Positions 1 to 11,100 of a DNA stretch of 64,000 nucleotides are shown here, one piece after another. The DNA is taken from positions 248,001 to 312,000 of the forward strand of contig NZ_QBKI01000007.1 in the NCBI RefSeq assembly GCF_003054055.1, written 5' to 3'. Within the stretch, counting starts at the first letter, position 1; each line of letters starts with the position of its first letter. Below the pieces are notes generated by a model. That model saw only the letters and a program-made list of their open reading frames with translations, was not told where the DNA came from and made no database searches. The position numbers were made by a program, and so were the translations under genes. The DNA comes from Pontibacter mucosus (GTDB lineage Bacteria > Bacteroidota > Bacteroidia > Cytophagales > Hymenobacteraceae).

Positions 1-1324
1 AGCGCCACTCCACAATGGGGTGGATGGCCGTGTACTTCTCCTTGATGATGCTTTGGATGCTGCTGCGCAGCTCGTCGAGGCTGCGGTTAATGGCCAGGGC
101 AAACAACGGCAGTATTTCCTTCAGCCTGATGGTAGACAGCGCGTTCAGCTCACCGGGGATAGGCGAGGCCAGCTCCATCAGCCCCAGTGTTTTGCCCTCG
201 TACTGCAAGGGCGCGATGATGAGGTTGCGGATATCCTGCTCCAGCAGCCGCTGCTCGATGCGGGTGGTATGCTGCAGCTCCTGCAGGTCTTCCACCACCA
301 CGGTATGCCCTTCGCGCAGCACGGGCTCGTAGATGGAGCCGCTCATGTCTTTCAGCGAGAGGTCACAGTCGTGGGTCAGGATGAGGCCTTTCCAGATGCG
401 GCGGGCATAGCCCGTGTCAAATTCCCGCAGGTCGGGGCAGGAGGCGAAGCCGAGCTGAATGCCGGGCAGGCCAAAGAGCACACGCAGCTTCTCCTGCAGG
501 CTCAGAAAACCCTCCTCTGAGCTCACCGAGTCTCTGTCCAGCAGGTCGTAGCGCAGCGAGGAGATGGTCTCCTCCATCGTCACGTCGGTAAAGTCGTGGA
601 TGGCAAAGCCGCTGAACTCGAAGTTATCGGGCGGGATCACCTGCATCCACAGGTCCAGGTCGTGGTAGCGGTTAATGAGGTAGTTTATCTGCTGGGCCGT
701 GAGCGGTTTTATCTCCCCGATGGCCTTTACTTCCATAAACTTCAGGTCGATGTCTACCTTGTAGTGGCGTGGCAGGTTCGTGAACTTATCGTGCACGGTA
801 AACACGAAGGGCTCATCTACCATGAAGTTGGCGTTGTAGAACTTGGTAAGTATAATGGTGTAGGCCTGCAGGGTGAGCCGGTAAAGCAGTGTTTGGCGGT
901 CAAGGGGCAGGCGGTTGCAGGGATCGGCGCTAGCCAGCAGGTCCAGTTCCTCGAGCTTCGGCGTGGCATAGAAACGGTGGAAGCTGAACGGCGCCGTCAC
1001 GGCTTTGATGTCGTTCTCCCACAGGGCGCTCGGAAAAATCTCCCCCATCAGCACGTTCAGCGTGTCCAGGTGCTGTTGCATCACGCCCTCGTCCTCGATA
1101 GAACCTGCCAGGGCCTGGCTGCTGCGCAGCATTCGTATCAACTCACGGATTCGGGAGGCGTTGCACTTGGGGTCGGTCTTCAGCTTGTTCTCCCAGTAGG
1201 TGATGAGCGGCTCCAGGCTCAGCGTTGACTTGAACGGGAAACTGTCCACGCTCAGCGTGGCCCCATCGCTGTTGCTGATCGAAATAACGGTCTCATGGAA
1301 GCTGCCTTTTGCCTTTTTACTCAT
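1..1324 (-). CDS. GAF-domain protein, C-terminus outside window
   Basis: Reading the minus strand from an ATG at 1324 gives an open frame of 441 codons that runs off the left edge, so the gene is partial. The protein has no signal peptide and starts MSKKAKGSFHETV. Residues about 330-441 look like a GAF domain: a helix and sheet pattern around RLLEQDIRNLIIAPLQYEG and KTLGLMELASP, where small-molecule sensor folds have their central strands. The first 320 residues match nothing I can name. Large cytosolic GAF proteins of this type are common in Bacteroidota and of unknown function. A role in sensing is inferred from the fold only; no output domain is visible in this window. Confidence 0.75.
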   Translation of the reverse strand, partial: MSKKAKGSFHETVISISNSDGATLSVDSFPFKSTLSLEPLITYWENKLKTDPKCNASRIRELIRMLRSSQALAGSIEDEGVMQQHLDTLNVLMGEIFPSALWENDIKAVTAPFSFHRFYATPKLEELDLLASADPCNRLPLDRQTLLYRLTLQAYTIILTKFYNANFMVDEPFVFTVHDKFTNLPRHYKVDIDLKFMEVKAIGEIKPLTAQQINYLINRYHDLDLWMQVIPPDNFEFSGFAIHDFTDVTMEETISSLRYDLLDRDSVSSEEGFLSLQEKLRVLFGLPGIQLGFASCPDLREFDTGYARRIWKGLILTHDCDLSLKDMSGSIYEPVLREGHTVVVEDLQELQHTTRIEQRLLEQDIRNLIIAPLQYEGKTLGLMELASPIPGELNALSTIRLKEILPLFALAINRSLDELRSSIQSIIKEKYTAIHPIVEWR

Positions 1325-1538
1325 AAAATAGTCCCCACGCCATACTTTGTGACGTTACTTTTTGGATGCTTACTAAGTTTAAACGAGGTTTGCCTGTATA
1401 AGTATGAAACAAGCCGCCGCGGTTGATGTTATCATTTTGTTTCCTGGCCGGCGGAAATAAAGTGGCGGCGGAATATTATTCTGGCACAATATTTACGGAT
1501 GAGCCTTAGTAAAGTTTATAAGTATAGCTGATACAACT

Positions 1539-2168
1539 ATGAAGAGAACCCTTAGATGGATGCTGACCATCCTGCTGACGGTAACAGCGGCTGGCGTGGT
1601 GCAGGCGCAATCGCAGTTGGAGCGCGACCTGGCCGACCTGCGCACCTGGATGAAGCAGCGCAGCAGCCAGGCCGATAGCACAATCGCTGCCGAGTGGCCC
1701 ACTGTCAAAAAAGAGTTTAAAGAACTCACCTACAGCCTGGACGGCAACACGAGAAAGCTGTCGGAGAAGTCCAGGAGCGAGTATAACGGCTACAAAGAGC
1801 AGTACGCCGCCTGGCAGCAGCGCCACGAGAGCGAGCTGGTGGACCTGGACGGGCGCGAGCTGGAGCGCTGGGAGCGCGAGATGACGGGCACCACCACGAT
1901 TAAAAGTATAAAACCGGTGCACCTGCGCGATGCCTTCACCCGTGCCCTGGAGTATACCCGGGGCTACCGCCAGGACTGGAGCCTGCGCGACTGGGCCTAC
2001 GCCGAGTTTGTGATGGGTGAGCTCAACAGCCGCAAAGCTGATGTGCTGGACCTGCTGAGTGCAGGCGATAAAATCAGGATTGCGGCCCTGCAGGTAGAGT
2101 TTACCACCCTGCAGAAGAGCCGCCAGGCCAAAGACGCTTACGAGGACCGTAGAAAAGAGCGCCGCTAA
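1539..2168 (+). CDS. Secreted helical protein of unknown function
   Basis: A 209-residue protein with a clear Sec signal peptide (MKRTLRWMLTILLTV, cleavage near AQA at about residue 23). The mature part is almost entirely charged and helical, rich in Glu, Arg, Lys and Gln, with no cysteine, consistent with a small periplasmic helical bundle or coiled coil. I do not recognise a catalytic motif. It is transcribed divergently from the GAF-domain gene across 214 bases and is followed by a strong hairpin at 2198-2228. The start is well supported because the signal peptide begins right at it. Confidence 0.8.
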   Translation: MKRTLRWMLTILLTVTAAGVVQAQSQLERDLADLRTWMKQRSSQADSTIAAEWPTVKKEFKELTYSLDGNTRKLSEKSRSEYNGYKEQYAAWQQRHESELVDLDGRELERWEREMTGTTTIKSIKPVHLRDAFTRALEYTRGYRQDWSLRDWAYAEFVMGELNSRKADVLDLLSAGDKIRIAALQVEFTTLQKSRQAKDAYEDRRKERR

Positions 2169-2197
2169 GTATAAAGTTTAAAGTTTAAAAAGGCAGC

Positions 2198-2232
2198 AGC
2201 CCCGGCAGAAGTATAACCTGCCGGGGCTGCCT
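2198..2232. terminator. Hairpin terminator between convergent genes
   Basis: A perfect 11-base stem (2198-2208 with 2218-2228, AGCCCCGGCAG and its complement) closes a 9-base loop that contains AAGTATA. It lies 30 bases after the secreted-protein stop and 20 bases from the stop of the convergent small gene, so it can serve both strands. The following T-run is weak. Confidence 0.75.
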
Positions 2233-2251
2233 GTTTCTGGTTAGTTTGTTT

Positions 2252-2428
2252 CTAAATGGAGTTCTTGCCTTTTGTTCCGCCAGATTGGTCGCGCTTTTCG
2301 TTGCGGCCTTGGTTCGGGCTCTTGTCTTTCTGCTGGTCGCCCAGGCTGCGGGTGCCTTCCTGGCCTCCCTGCTTCTTTGCCTCGGGCTTCTGCGACTTGT
2401 TCTTGTCCTGGTTATGTCCCTTTGTCAT
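2252..2428 (-). CDS. 58-residue highly charged small protein
   Basis: An ATG at 2428 on the minus strand opens a 58-codon frame ending in TAG at 2252. The product begins MTKGHNQDKNKSQKPEAKKQ and is made almost only of Lys, Gln, Asn, Gly, Asp and Glu. It has no hydrophobic core and should be intrinsically disordered. Good codon choice, the shared terminator at 2198-2228 and an AT-rich upstream gap favour a real gene. Small disordered proteins of this composition are often stress-related in bacteria, but that is only an analogy. Confidence 0.6.
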   Translation of the reverse strand: MTKGHNQDKNKSQKPEAKKQGGQEGTRSLGDQQKDKSPNQGRNEKRDQSGGTKGKNSI

Positions 2429-3199
2429 AACTTATATTAAGTTTGGTTTAAAAATAAAATTTTGCTGTTGTCTAGGTGTTCAGTTGAGACAATAACATAA
2501 TTTACTATTCAATAAACGTCAATATTTTTCATTTGTTGGTAGAAGCCGACCTTGCTAAGCGCAGCACCAAGGGCATACGATATGCTCCGTTTTCTTTCCT
2601 AAATACCATTCCTTCATCTACTGCTACCTCTGTTGCCTTATCCTTTTACGTCCCCTTTCCTTGCGTTCAAATAGGTAGCAACAATAATGAATGTTCCTGC
2701 CATCACCAAAAGTCTTTAAAGTATATTTAGTTGATAATCAATGTGTAGTAAATTTATAAGCATAGCTGCACTTTAAATAAGCAACTGGTTTACTAGGTAT
2801 AAAACAGCCATTGGCGAGACAGATCCTTTAACCAGGATTCGATAGGGCATTAACAGAGGAATAATAATAGGCTTTTAGTAATATTTCTGTTAAAATTTTA
2901 ACAGACAAGTATTTAATCATATTTTTTTTATGAAAATAAATATTTAAATACAACTTTTTTGCCTTTAGATGGTATTTGTAATAATAATGATATTTATAGG
3001 AGTATGGGTGGAAAGGCGCTAAAAGCCAGGTATATACAAGATTGGAATCGAGGTGTGCTTAGCCGGATGCCCTATATGGATATCAAACCCTTACAAAGTA
3101 TGACAGACCTGTTGCATCACATGCTTTAACAGAGCTTTTGAAGATACGACTGGCTGTGTGTTTCCTATTATTTAAACTATCACATCTAAAAGCCATTAT
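2429..3199. other. AT-rich non-coding gap before the SusC gene
   Basis: About 770 bases, clearly more AT-rich than the flanking genes. It should hold the promoters of the small minus-strand gene and of the SusC cluster. The only frame worth mentioning is a 41-codon one at 3004-3129. I see no hairpin, tRNA or regulator gene. The promoter itself cannot be placed with confidence. Confidence 0.6.
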
Positions 3200-6100
3200 A
3201 TGAGAAAGATATACTTTAACTCAGATGTGCCTCATCAAAATATTCTTTTAGAGCTCCTGTCGAAAAAGAAGGTATTTGTAGTATTGCTGGTAACCCTAGG
3301 CCTTTCTCAGGAGGTGCCTTTGGCAGAAGCTGCCGGCAACGCAAGTGCTGCTGCCTTGGTGCAGCAGCAGCGGTTTGACGTTAGCGGCAGAGTTTCAGAC
3401 GAAAAGGGGCAAGGCGTACCTGGGGCTACCGTTCTTTTGATGGGTACCACGGTGGGAGCAACCACGGATGCAGAAGGTAACTTCACGATCAGCGTACCCG
3501 ATCCCAACGGCACCTTAGTTATTTCCTCCCTGGGCTACCAAAGGCAGGAGGTAGCCATCAATAACCGGTCTGTTATCAATGTTACGCTTGCTTCTGATGT
3601 ACAAGCCTTAGGGGAAGTGGTGGTAACCGGCTATGGTACCCAGCGAAAAGCTGACGTGACCGGGGCTACGGCTACGGTAACCTCCAAGGACCTGAACTCA
3701 GGTGTGGTTAACAACCCAATGCAGGCCATACAGGGGAAAGTGGCCGGACTTAATATTGTGTCTGCCGGTGGCGATCCGACCAATAACCGCCCGGCAATCC
3801 GCCTGAGAGGAACTTCTTCCCTGAGTGCCAACAGTGAGCCGCTGATCGTGATAGACGGGGTGGCCGGGGCTGATCTGAACACAGTGGCGCCGGAAGACAT
3901 CGAGTCGATTGACGTATTGAAGGACGCCTCTGCATCTGCAATTTATGGCTCAAGAGGTGCCAACGGGGTAATCATTGTCACCACCAAGCGTGGTGAGGCA
4001 GGCAAGGTCACAGTAGAAGTAAATAGCTATGTGGGCGTAGAAGAAGTGGCCAGAACCTTACCTTTCCTATCGGCAGATGAGTACGTGGACAGGCTAAGGG
4101 AGCAGGGGTTAGACGTGTCGGCCAACGATTATGGCGCCCGCACCGATTGGTTTGATGAGTTAACGCGTACGGCTATCAGCCACAACCATAACGTCGCTGT
4201 TTCAGGAGGCACTGAAAACTTTACCTACCGTGGCTCGGTCGTATACCTGGACCAGCCAGGTATTGCGGTCAACTCCGGCTTCGATCGCCTGAACGGGCGC
4301 CTGAACCTGGTGCAGAAAGCCCTGAATGATAAGCTGGAAATACAACTGCTGCTCTCTCAACAGGTAAGTAACAAGGATTACGTTGACTACTTCCCTTTCC
4401 TGCTGGCCGGCAGAATCAATCCCACCTTCCCTGTCTATAATGACCAGGGTACCTACCTGCAGCCCGGCGTAGCGGGCTTTGATGAGTTCAATGGCAATCG
4501 TATACCGGGTGGTTTCGAGATTGAGAACCCATTAGCCCGTATGGAGCAAATCACGAATGAATCCAGGGACAGGCTAACGCTTGGCAACCTAAAAGTTTTT
4601 GTGGAGCCATTTGAAGGTCTTCGGTTTGGCGTGAACACCTCAATCAACAGTTATAACAGCCTCTATGGTTTTTTCCGGCCAAGTACCTGGCGTGCCAATA
4701 ACAACAACGTGTCCTTCGGGTTCCGCTCCGAAAGAGAAGTTGTTGACCGGTTACTGGAGTTAACCGGGCAATATAACAAAGCGTTTGGTACACATAGCTT
4801 TAATGTGCTGGGTGGCTATACCTACCAGAAGCTTTCAAACCAAGGCTTGTTTGCGGCTAACAGAGGATTCCCCGACGTATTCGGGTATAACAACATCGGT
4901 ACAGGTGATAATCCATTAGACCGGGAAGTAGGTTCGCACCAGTCGGAGGCTATACTGATTGGCTTTATAGGACGTATTAACTATTCTTACAACGACAGGT
5001 ACCTGCTGACCGCCAACATCCGACGGGATGGCTCTTCGCGATTTGGTGAGAACAATCGTTGGGGTTGGTTTCCGTCACTTTCTGTAGGGTGGCGCCTGAA
5101 GGAAGAAGCTTTTTTGCAAGGTGTTGATTTTATCGATGACCTCAAACTGCGCATAGGCTACGGCGTTACAGGTAACCAAGAAGGTATTCCGGATTATGCG
5201 GCCCGCCCATTATATGCGCGAAGTGGTACTTATCAATCAGGCGGACAATTCATCGGGGCTTACAGGCCGCTCCAGAATGCCAACCCGGATCTGAAATGGG
5301 AGACATCTAAAATGTGGAACGTGGGGCTGGACTTCGCCTTCCTGGGTGGCCGCCTGAATGGATCGCTGGAACTATACGACAAAGACACTGAGGACTTGCT
5401 GTTTGAATACCCGATCGCCATTGGTACACGATATGGATCCGAGAACCTGACAGCCGTGGCACCCAACATCCTGGCTAACGTGGGAGAGATCAATAACAGG
5501 GGTATTGAACTGGCTCTGGACTACCTGGCCGTAGACGCAGGCGACTTCCAGTGGCGCACACTCATCAACCTGTCGCATAACAAAAATGAGGTTGTCTCGC
5601 TCAGTTCAGGCCTGTTCCAGTACGACCCTACCAGCCCCAGAACCTATGGTAGCTTTGGCAGTGGGCAGGGCGGTATAGCAGCACCTGTGGCCCTCTTGGA
5701 AGGGCGGCCGGTGGGCCAGTTCTATGGACCGGTTCTGAGAGGCTATGGCACCAGTGATACAGGGGAGCCCATTTATCAGTGGGAAGATTTTGGCGGCGGC
5801 GGGAATGACCCCTTCGGTGAGGACCGTACACTGCTGGGAGATGCCAACCCGAACCTGATATTTGGCTGGGGAAACAACTTTACCTATAAAAGCTTCGACC
5901 TCAACTTCCTGTTCAGAGGTGCCTTGGGCCACCAGATCGTGAACGGGCCCTATATCTATTCGGCCAACCCGAACCGATTCCCTAGCAACAACGTGGTGGA
6001 AGATGCCTTCGGCACCGGTATACCCGAAGGTATATCACCTGCTTTTTATGACCAATGGGTAGAAGATGGCGACTTTGTTCGGCTGGATAACTTCCGCCTC

Positions 6101-6454
6101 TCTTACCGTCTGCCTACTATCTGGAAATACCTTACCAACGCTTCTGTTTACATTGCCGGTAACAACACCTTTGTTATAACGAATTACCGCGGCATAGACC
6201 CTGAGCCAAGACTTGGAACCTCCCGTGATATTTATGGTGGCTCGCAATCAGCAGGGGTACAGCCAGGTGGCGGCGGCGGCGCAGGTGGCGCTAACCTGAC
6301 TCCTGCAGAAGCCTCTGTCATCAGAAGGGCTGTAGGAGGTACGGATATAAACGCAGGCGATATTCAGGCAGCAGGTTTGTCACCTGGTATAGAACCGCTC
6401 TCATTCTACCCAAGAACCCGCACCTTCACCCTTGGAGTTTCTCTGACCTTTTAA
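3200..6454 (+). CDS. SusC/RagA-family TonB-linked outer-membrane receptor
   Basis: A 1084-residue TonB-dependent transporter that, with the SusD partner, imports large ligands across the outer membrane. In order: an N-terminal export signal (hydrophobic stretch about 26-45), a carboxypeptidase-D-like regulatory domain (about 58-140, FDVSGRVSDEKGQGVPGAT), a plug domain (from GYGTQRKADVTGA), the SusC signature at about 238-265 (DVLKDASASAIYGSRGANG), and a long beta-barrel ending in VSLTF. Near the C-terminus there is a glycine-rich stretch, PGGGGGAGG. The ligand is not evident: no glycoside hydrolase lies nearby. It is the first gene of a five-gene plus-strand cluster; SusD follows after 50 bases. 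Confidence 0.96.
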   Translation: MRKIYFNSDVPHQNILLELLSKKKVFVVLLVTLGLSQEVPLAEAAGNASAAALVQQQRFDVSGRVSDEKGQGVPGATVLLMGTTVGATTDAEGNFTISVPDPNGTLVISSLGYQRQEVAINNRSVINVTLASDVQALGEVVVTGYGTQRKADVTGATATVTSKDLNSGVVNNPMQAIQGKVAGLNIVSAGGDPTNNRPAIRLRGTSSLSANSEPLIVIDGVAGADLNTVAPEDIESIDVLKDASASAIYGSRGANGVIIVTTKRGEAGKVTVEVNSYVGVEEVARTLPFLSADEYVDRLREQGLDVSANDYGARTDWFDELTRTAISHNHNVAVSGGTENFTYRGSVVYLDQPGIAVNSGFDRLNGRLNLVQKALNDKLEIQLLLSQQVSNKDYVDYFPFLLAGRINPTFPVYNDQGTYLQPGVAGFDEFNGNRIPGGFEIENPLARMEQITNESRDRLTLGNLKVFVEPFEGLRFGVNTSINSYNSLYGFFRPSTWRANNNNVSFGFRSEREVVDRLLELTGQYNKAFGTHSFNVLGGYTYQKLSNQGLFAANRGFPDVFGYNNIGTGDNPLDREVGSHQSEAILIGFIGRINYSYNDRYLLTANIRRDGSSRFGENNRWGWFPSLSVGWRLKEEAFLQGVDFIDDLKLRIGYGVTGNQEGIPDYAARPLYARSGTYQSGGQFIGAYRPLQNANPDLKWETSKMWNVGLDFAFLGGRLNGSLELYDKDTEDLLFEYPIAIGTRYGSENLTAVAPNILANVGEINNRGIELALDYLAVDAGDFQWRTLINLSHNKNEVVSLSSGLFQYDPTSPRTYGSFGSGQGGIAAPVALLEGRPVGQFYGPVLRGYGTSDTGEPIYQWEDFGGGGNDPFGEDRTLLGDANPNLIFGWGNNFTYKSFDLNFLFRGALGHQIVNGPYIYSANPNRFPSNNVVEDAFGTGIPEGISPAFYDQWVEDGDFVRLDNFRLSYRLPTIWKYLTNASVYIAGNNTFVITNYRGIDPEPRLGTSRDIYGGSQSAGVQPGGGGGAGGANLTPAEASVIRRAVGGTDINAGDIQAAGLSPGIEPLSFYPRTRTFTLGVSLTF

Positions 6455-6504
6455 TAAATGTACAGTTGAACTGTTACAGGTATGATTTATAAACTGATTC
6501 TATC

Positions 6505-8037
6505 ATGAGAACATATAAGCGCTTGCAGGTTTTAGCTGTCGCATCCGCACTGGCAACAGGATTTGCTATCCAGGCCTGCACGGATCTTGATTCTGAGATT
6601 TTTGATCAGGCAGAGGCCTCTAAATTTCCTCGTACTGAGGCAGAGTTACGCTCCACAGTGGGAGCCACTTATGCTGAACTCCGCGGCTTCCTAGACCCGG
6701 TTTTAATCTTTCTCGAGGCAACATCTGATGAATTGGTAGTGCCTACCCGCGGGCCTAACTGGTATGACAATGCTGCCTGGCAGCAGATGGCCAGACATGA
6801 ATGGACCTCTGTTTCGCCCAGTCAGGTCAACGGGTCGTGGGAATGGGCTTACCGCGTGATAGCCAACGCCAACTTAAATCTGATTACACTATCCACCAGT
6901 GAGTTACAAATAGAAGGGAAAGATGTTCTTGTGGCAGAAGTAAGAATGTTGCGCGCCTTTGCCTATTTCTGGCTGTTGGATATGTATGGCAATGTGCCTA
7001 TCATAACTGAAGAGACCCCTCCAGGAAACCCGCCGCAGAGCTCCCGGGCTGAGGTTTTTGCCTTTGTGGAAAAAGAAATACAGGAGGCATTGCCTACCTT
7101 GGAAGAGGGAAACTCTTTGGAGTTATACGGTCGCTTTACAAAGGCAGCTGCCAACACGCTGCTGGCAAAGTTGTACCTGAACGCCGAAGTGTATACAGGT
7201 ACGCCCAGATGGCAGGACGTGATCACTGCGACGGATGCAGTGATCAACTCACAGGTTGGCTACGGTCTCAACCCAAACTTCCTGAGCAATTTTAAAGTGA
7301 ATAATGGCAATGACCCGTCAACTTACGCGGAGAATATTTTTACCATTCCTTACGACAGGATCTTGGCAGGAGGAATGAACTGGCAAATGAGAACTTTGCA
7401 CTATGCTCACGGACCCGTATATGGTCTGAACACCAACCCATGGAATGGATTTGCTACCAGAGCAGAGTTTTATAATTTGTTTTCTGATGACGATGAACGC
7501 AAGTCAATGTGGCTGGTAGGGCCACAACGGGATAATACGGGTAATATTATTACGTTTACAGACGTTGTCGATAATCGTAACAAAGAGTTGATTATCACTC
7601 CAGAGATTACATCGCTGGAACGGGCTTTTGAAAATGAAGGCGTACGCAGCGTGAAGTATGAGGTGCAGCCTAACAACAGCCGAACAGACCAGGACAACGA
7701 CTTCGTGGTATTCCGCTATGCGGATGTATTGCTGATGAAAGCGGAGGCTCTGCTAAGAACTGGAAATGCCACAGCTGCGCTTGAATTAGTAAATCAGGTA
7801 CGGGAACGGGCTGGCGTCAGCGCCCTAGGCTCCATTACCCTGGATGAGTTGTTAAACGAGCGCGGCAGAGAATTTGCCTGGGAAGGCTGGCGCCGAAACG
7901 ACCTGATCCGCTTTGGCAGGTATACCCAGGACACCTGGCAGTTCAAAACCAACACGGAGCCATTCAGGGCGCTGTTCCCTATTCCCGCTCAGCAGCTGGC
8001 CAACAATCCTAACCTGACGCAGAATCCAGGATATTGA
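6505..8037 (+). CDS. SusD/RagB-family surface lipoprotein
   Basis: A 510-residue nutrient-binding lipoprotein that acts as the lid on the SusC barrel. A signal peptide ends in a lipobox (GFAIQAC, lipidated Cys25). The rest has SusD/RagB features: the N-terminal helical TPR-like half (AEVRMLRAFAYFWLLDMYGN) and the C-terminal part with FVVFRYADVLLMKAEALL and WEGWRRNDLIRFGRY, both typical of the family. Length is normal. Its pairing with the upstream SusC gene is diagnostic. The downstream neighbours are FG-GAP lipoproteins and a haloperoxidase, not sugar hydrolases, so the ligand need not be a glycan. Confidence 0.96.
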   Translation: MRTYKRLQVLAVASALATGFAIQACTDLDSEIFDQAEASKFPRTEAELRSTVGATYAELRGFLDPVLIFLEATSDELVVPTRGPNWYDNAAWQQMARHEWTSVSPSQVNGSWEWAYRVIANANLNLITLSTSELQIEGKDVLVAEVRMLRAFAYFWLLDMYGNVPIITEETPPGNPPQSSRAEVFAFVEKEIQEALPTLEEGNSLELYGRFTKAAANTLLAKLYLNAEVYTGTPRWQDVITATDAVINSQVGYGLNPNFLSNFKVNNGNDPSTYAENIFTIPYDRILAGGMNWQMRTLHYAHGPVYGLNTNPWNGFATRAEFYNLFSDDDERKSMWLVGPQRDNTGNIITFTDVVDNRNKELIITPEITSLERAFENEGVRSVKYEVQPNNSRTDQDNDFVVFRYADVLLMKAEALLRTGNATAALELVNQVRERAGVSALGSITLDELLNERGREFAWEGWRRNDLIRFGRYTQDTWQFKTNTEPFRALFPIPAQQLANNPNLTQNPGY

Positions 8038-8136
8038 TCCTGTGCTGAATTACGCAATTTTCCCAAGGTGCGGAATATGTCTGCACCCTGGGAAAATTTA
8101 AGTTTTAGCGGTACCCCATTTTCTTGTTTCGACCCC

Positions 8137-11100
8137 ATGAGAATACCTGCATCAGCCACCACCCTTATCCTTGCCACGTGTATCGCCTGTAGCGAAAATT
8201 CACGGGAGCAAGAGACTGCGCTGTTCGAAGAAATGCCCCCTTCGGCCACTAATATCAGCTTCATCAATCAGGTGGAAAGTAGTGAGGAGATGAACATCTT
8301 CAACTACCGTAATTTCTACAACGGTGGGGGGGTGGCCATCGGCGATGTGAACAACGACGGGCTGGCAGATATCTACCTGACCTCAAACACAGGCCAAAAC
8401 AAGCTGTACCTGAACAAAGGCAACTTCATCTTTGAAGACGTCACCGCCGAGTCCGGCGTAGCAGGAAACCAGGCATGGAGCACAGGCGTGACCATGGCTG
8501 ATGTGAACGGCGACGGGCTGCTGGACATCTATGTCTGCAATGCGGGTGAGGTGAATGGGGATAACCGTAAGAACGAGTTGTTTGTTAATACCGGCATCTC
8601 GGATAAAGGGGTGCCCGCTTTCTCTGAGCAAGCCGCCGCCTACGGGCTCGATGATGAAGGCTACTCTTCCCACGCCACTTTTTTTGACTATGACCGCGAC
8701 GGTGACCTGGATGTCTATCTGTTAAATAACAGCTCTTACCCGGTCAGCCACCTGGGGTTTACAAATCTGCGGGAGCAGCGCAACAGACTGGGGGGAGACA
8801 AGCTGCTCCGAAACGACAATGGCCGTTTTACGGATGTAAGTGAGGAGGCCGGTATTTATGGTAGCCTGATAGGCTTCGGGCTGGGGATCACCATTGGTGA
8901 TGTGAACAACGACAACTGGCTGGATATCTTTATCTCCAACGATTTTTACGAGCGGGACTACCTCTACATCAACAATCAGGACGGCACATTTACCGAGGCC
9001 AGTAAGGAATGGATGCCCCATGAAAGTCTTTCCTCTATGGGGGCAGACATTGCAGACCTGACAAACAGCGGCAACCTGGACATCTTCGTGACAGATATGC
9101 TGCCTGCTGATGATGTGAGGCTGAAGCTAACCTCTTCGTACGAGAACTATGACCTGCAGCAGATCAAGCTGGCCCGCGACTTCCATGTCCAGTACATGAT
9201 GAACACGCTTCATCTCAACAACGGAGACAACACCTTTAGCGAGGTAGCCCGGCTGGCCGGAGTGCATGCGACAGACTGGAGCTGGGGTGCGCTGATCTTT
9301 GACATGGACAACGATGGCCTGAAAGACATTTTCGTAGCCAATGGCATTTACAAAGACCTGACGGATCAGGACTTTGTAAACTTCCTTGGCAGTGAGGAAA
9401 CCATGCGTAAAGCGGCAGAAGGCGGCGGTGGGTACAGCTACAACAAGGGGCTGATCGATAAGATGACCTCCACGCCTATCCCTAACTACGCTTTCCGGAA
9501 CCAGGGGAACCTGCAGTTTGTGAACCACGCTGGCGTGTGGGGTTTGGGCGCGCCCGGCTTCTCCAACGGGGCCGCCTACGGGGATCTGGACAACGATGGG
9601 GACCTGGACCTGGTAGTGAATAACGTGAACATGCCGGTCTCCATTTACCGGAACAAAGCCACAGAAACGCTTAAACATCATTTCCTCCGCGTAAAGCTGA
9701 AAGGGGGGCAGGCAAATTTGCATGGGATAGGCGCCAAGGTGTACGTGCACCAGCCTCAGAGAACATTATACCTGCAGCAGATGCCCAATCGCGGGTTTGA
9801 ATCATCTGTAGATTTGACGCTTGTGTTTGGGCTGGGGAAAGAGGCGCAGATCGACTCGGTCCGGGTAATCTGGCCGGACGACAAGATGCAGGTGCTGCAA
9901 CAGGTAAAGGCGGATCAGGACCTCTTGTTGGATTACGGGCAGGCAGACCAGCTACACATACCGGAAGCACTTATCCCGGACAAGCCTTTTTATGATGCTA
10001 CCAACGCCCTAAAGCTGGAGTACGTGCACCAGGAAAGCAGGTTTGTGGACTACAACCGAGACGGGCTGCTAAAGCAGATGCTCTCTACCCAAGGCCCCGC
10101 ACTGGCAACGGGCGATGTGAATGGCGATGGGCTGGTGGATGTATACTTAGGCGGAGCGGCAGGAGGAACCAAGAAACTGTTTCTGCAGCAGAAGAGCGGT
10201 ACTTTCGTGGAGAGCAGCTGCCAGGTTTTCGAAGAAGACAAGGATTCTGAGGACGTAGCCGCTCTGTTTTTTGACGCGGATGGGGATGGAGATCTGGACC
10301 TGATCGTGGTGACGGGCAGCAATGAGTTTATGCCTGGGGCACCCCAGCTGCTGGACAGATTCTACATCAACGACGGGAAAGGGAATTTTACCAAAGAGGA
10401 CCGGCTGCCCAACCTGGAGACCAATGCTTCCTGCGTAGCAGCCGCGGATTTCGACATGGACGGCGACATAGACCTGTTTGTGGGTGGCCGCATGATTCCG
10501 GGCAGTTACGGCTATGATCCGCCCAGCTATCTGTATGTGAACGACGGAAGCGGCAACTTTAAGAACTACACCAAGCGGTACCTGCCGTCCAATGAGTTGG
10601 GCATGATCACGGATGCGGTCTGGGCTGACGTAAACGGAGACAAATACCCGGAGCTTATCCTGGTGGGAGACTGGATGCCGGTCACTGTATTCCTGAATGA
10701 GAAAGGGCAGAAGCTCAACTCTAAGACCGAAGTGCCTAACTCAGCCGGGTGGTGGAATACCATTAAGGCTGCCGACCTGGACGGAGATGGAGACACCGAT
10801 TTTATACTTGGAAACCTGGGCAGGAACAGCCGGATGGCAGCCAGCCTGAAGCAGCCCGTTGAACTGTACGTCCACGATTTTGAGGGTAACGGCACGGTGG
10901 AGCAAATCATCAACTGCTATGCAGAAGATGGCAAGGCTTACCCGATGGTACTGAAGCAGGATCTGCAAAAGCGGGTGCCCAGTATCAAGAGGAGGTTTGT
11001 AAAACACCAGGATTATGCCGGCAAACAGCTTCATGAGGTGCTGCCGGAGGAGGAGTTGAGGGAGGCCGTGGTAAAAAAGGTGGTTAACCCCAATTCATCC

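Noticed and set aside
2533..2730. 65-codon frame in the AT-rich gap before SusC
   Set aside because: Composition is low in charged residues, no motif is visible and the frame has no neighbour or terminator.
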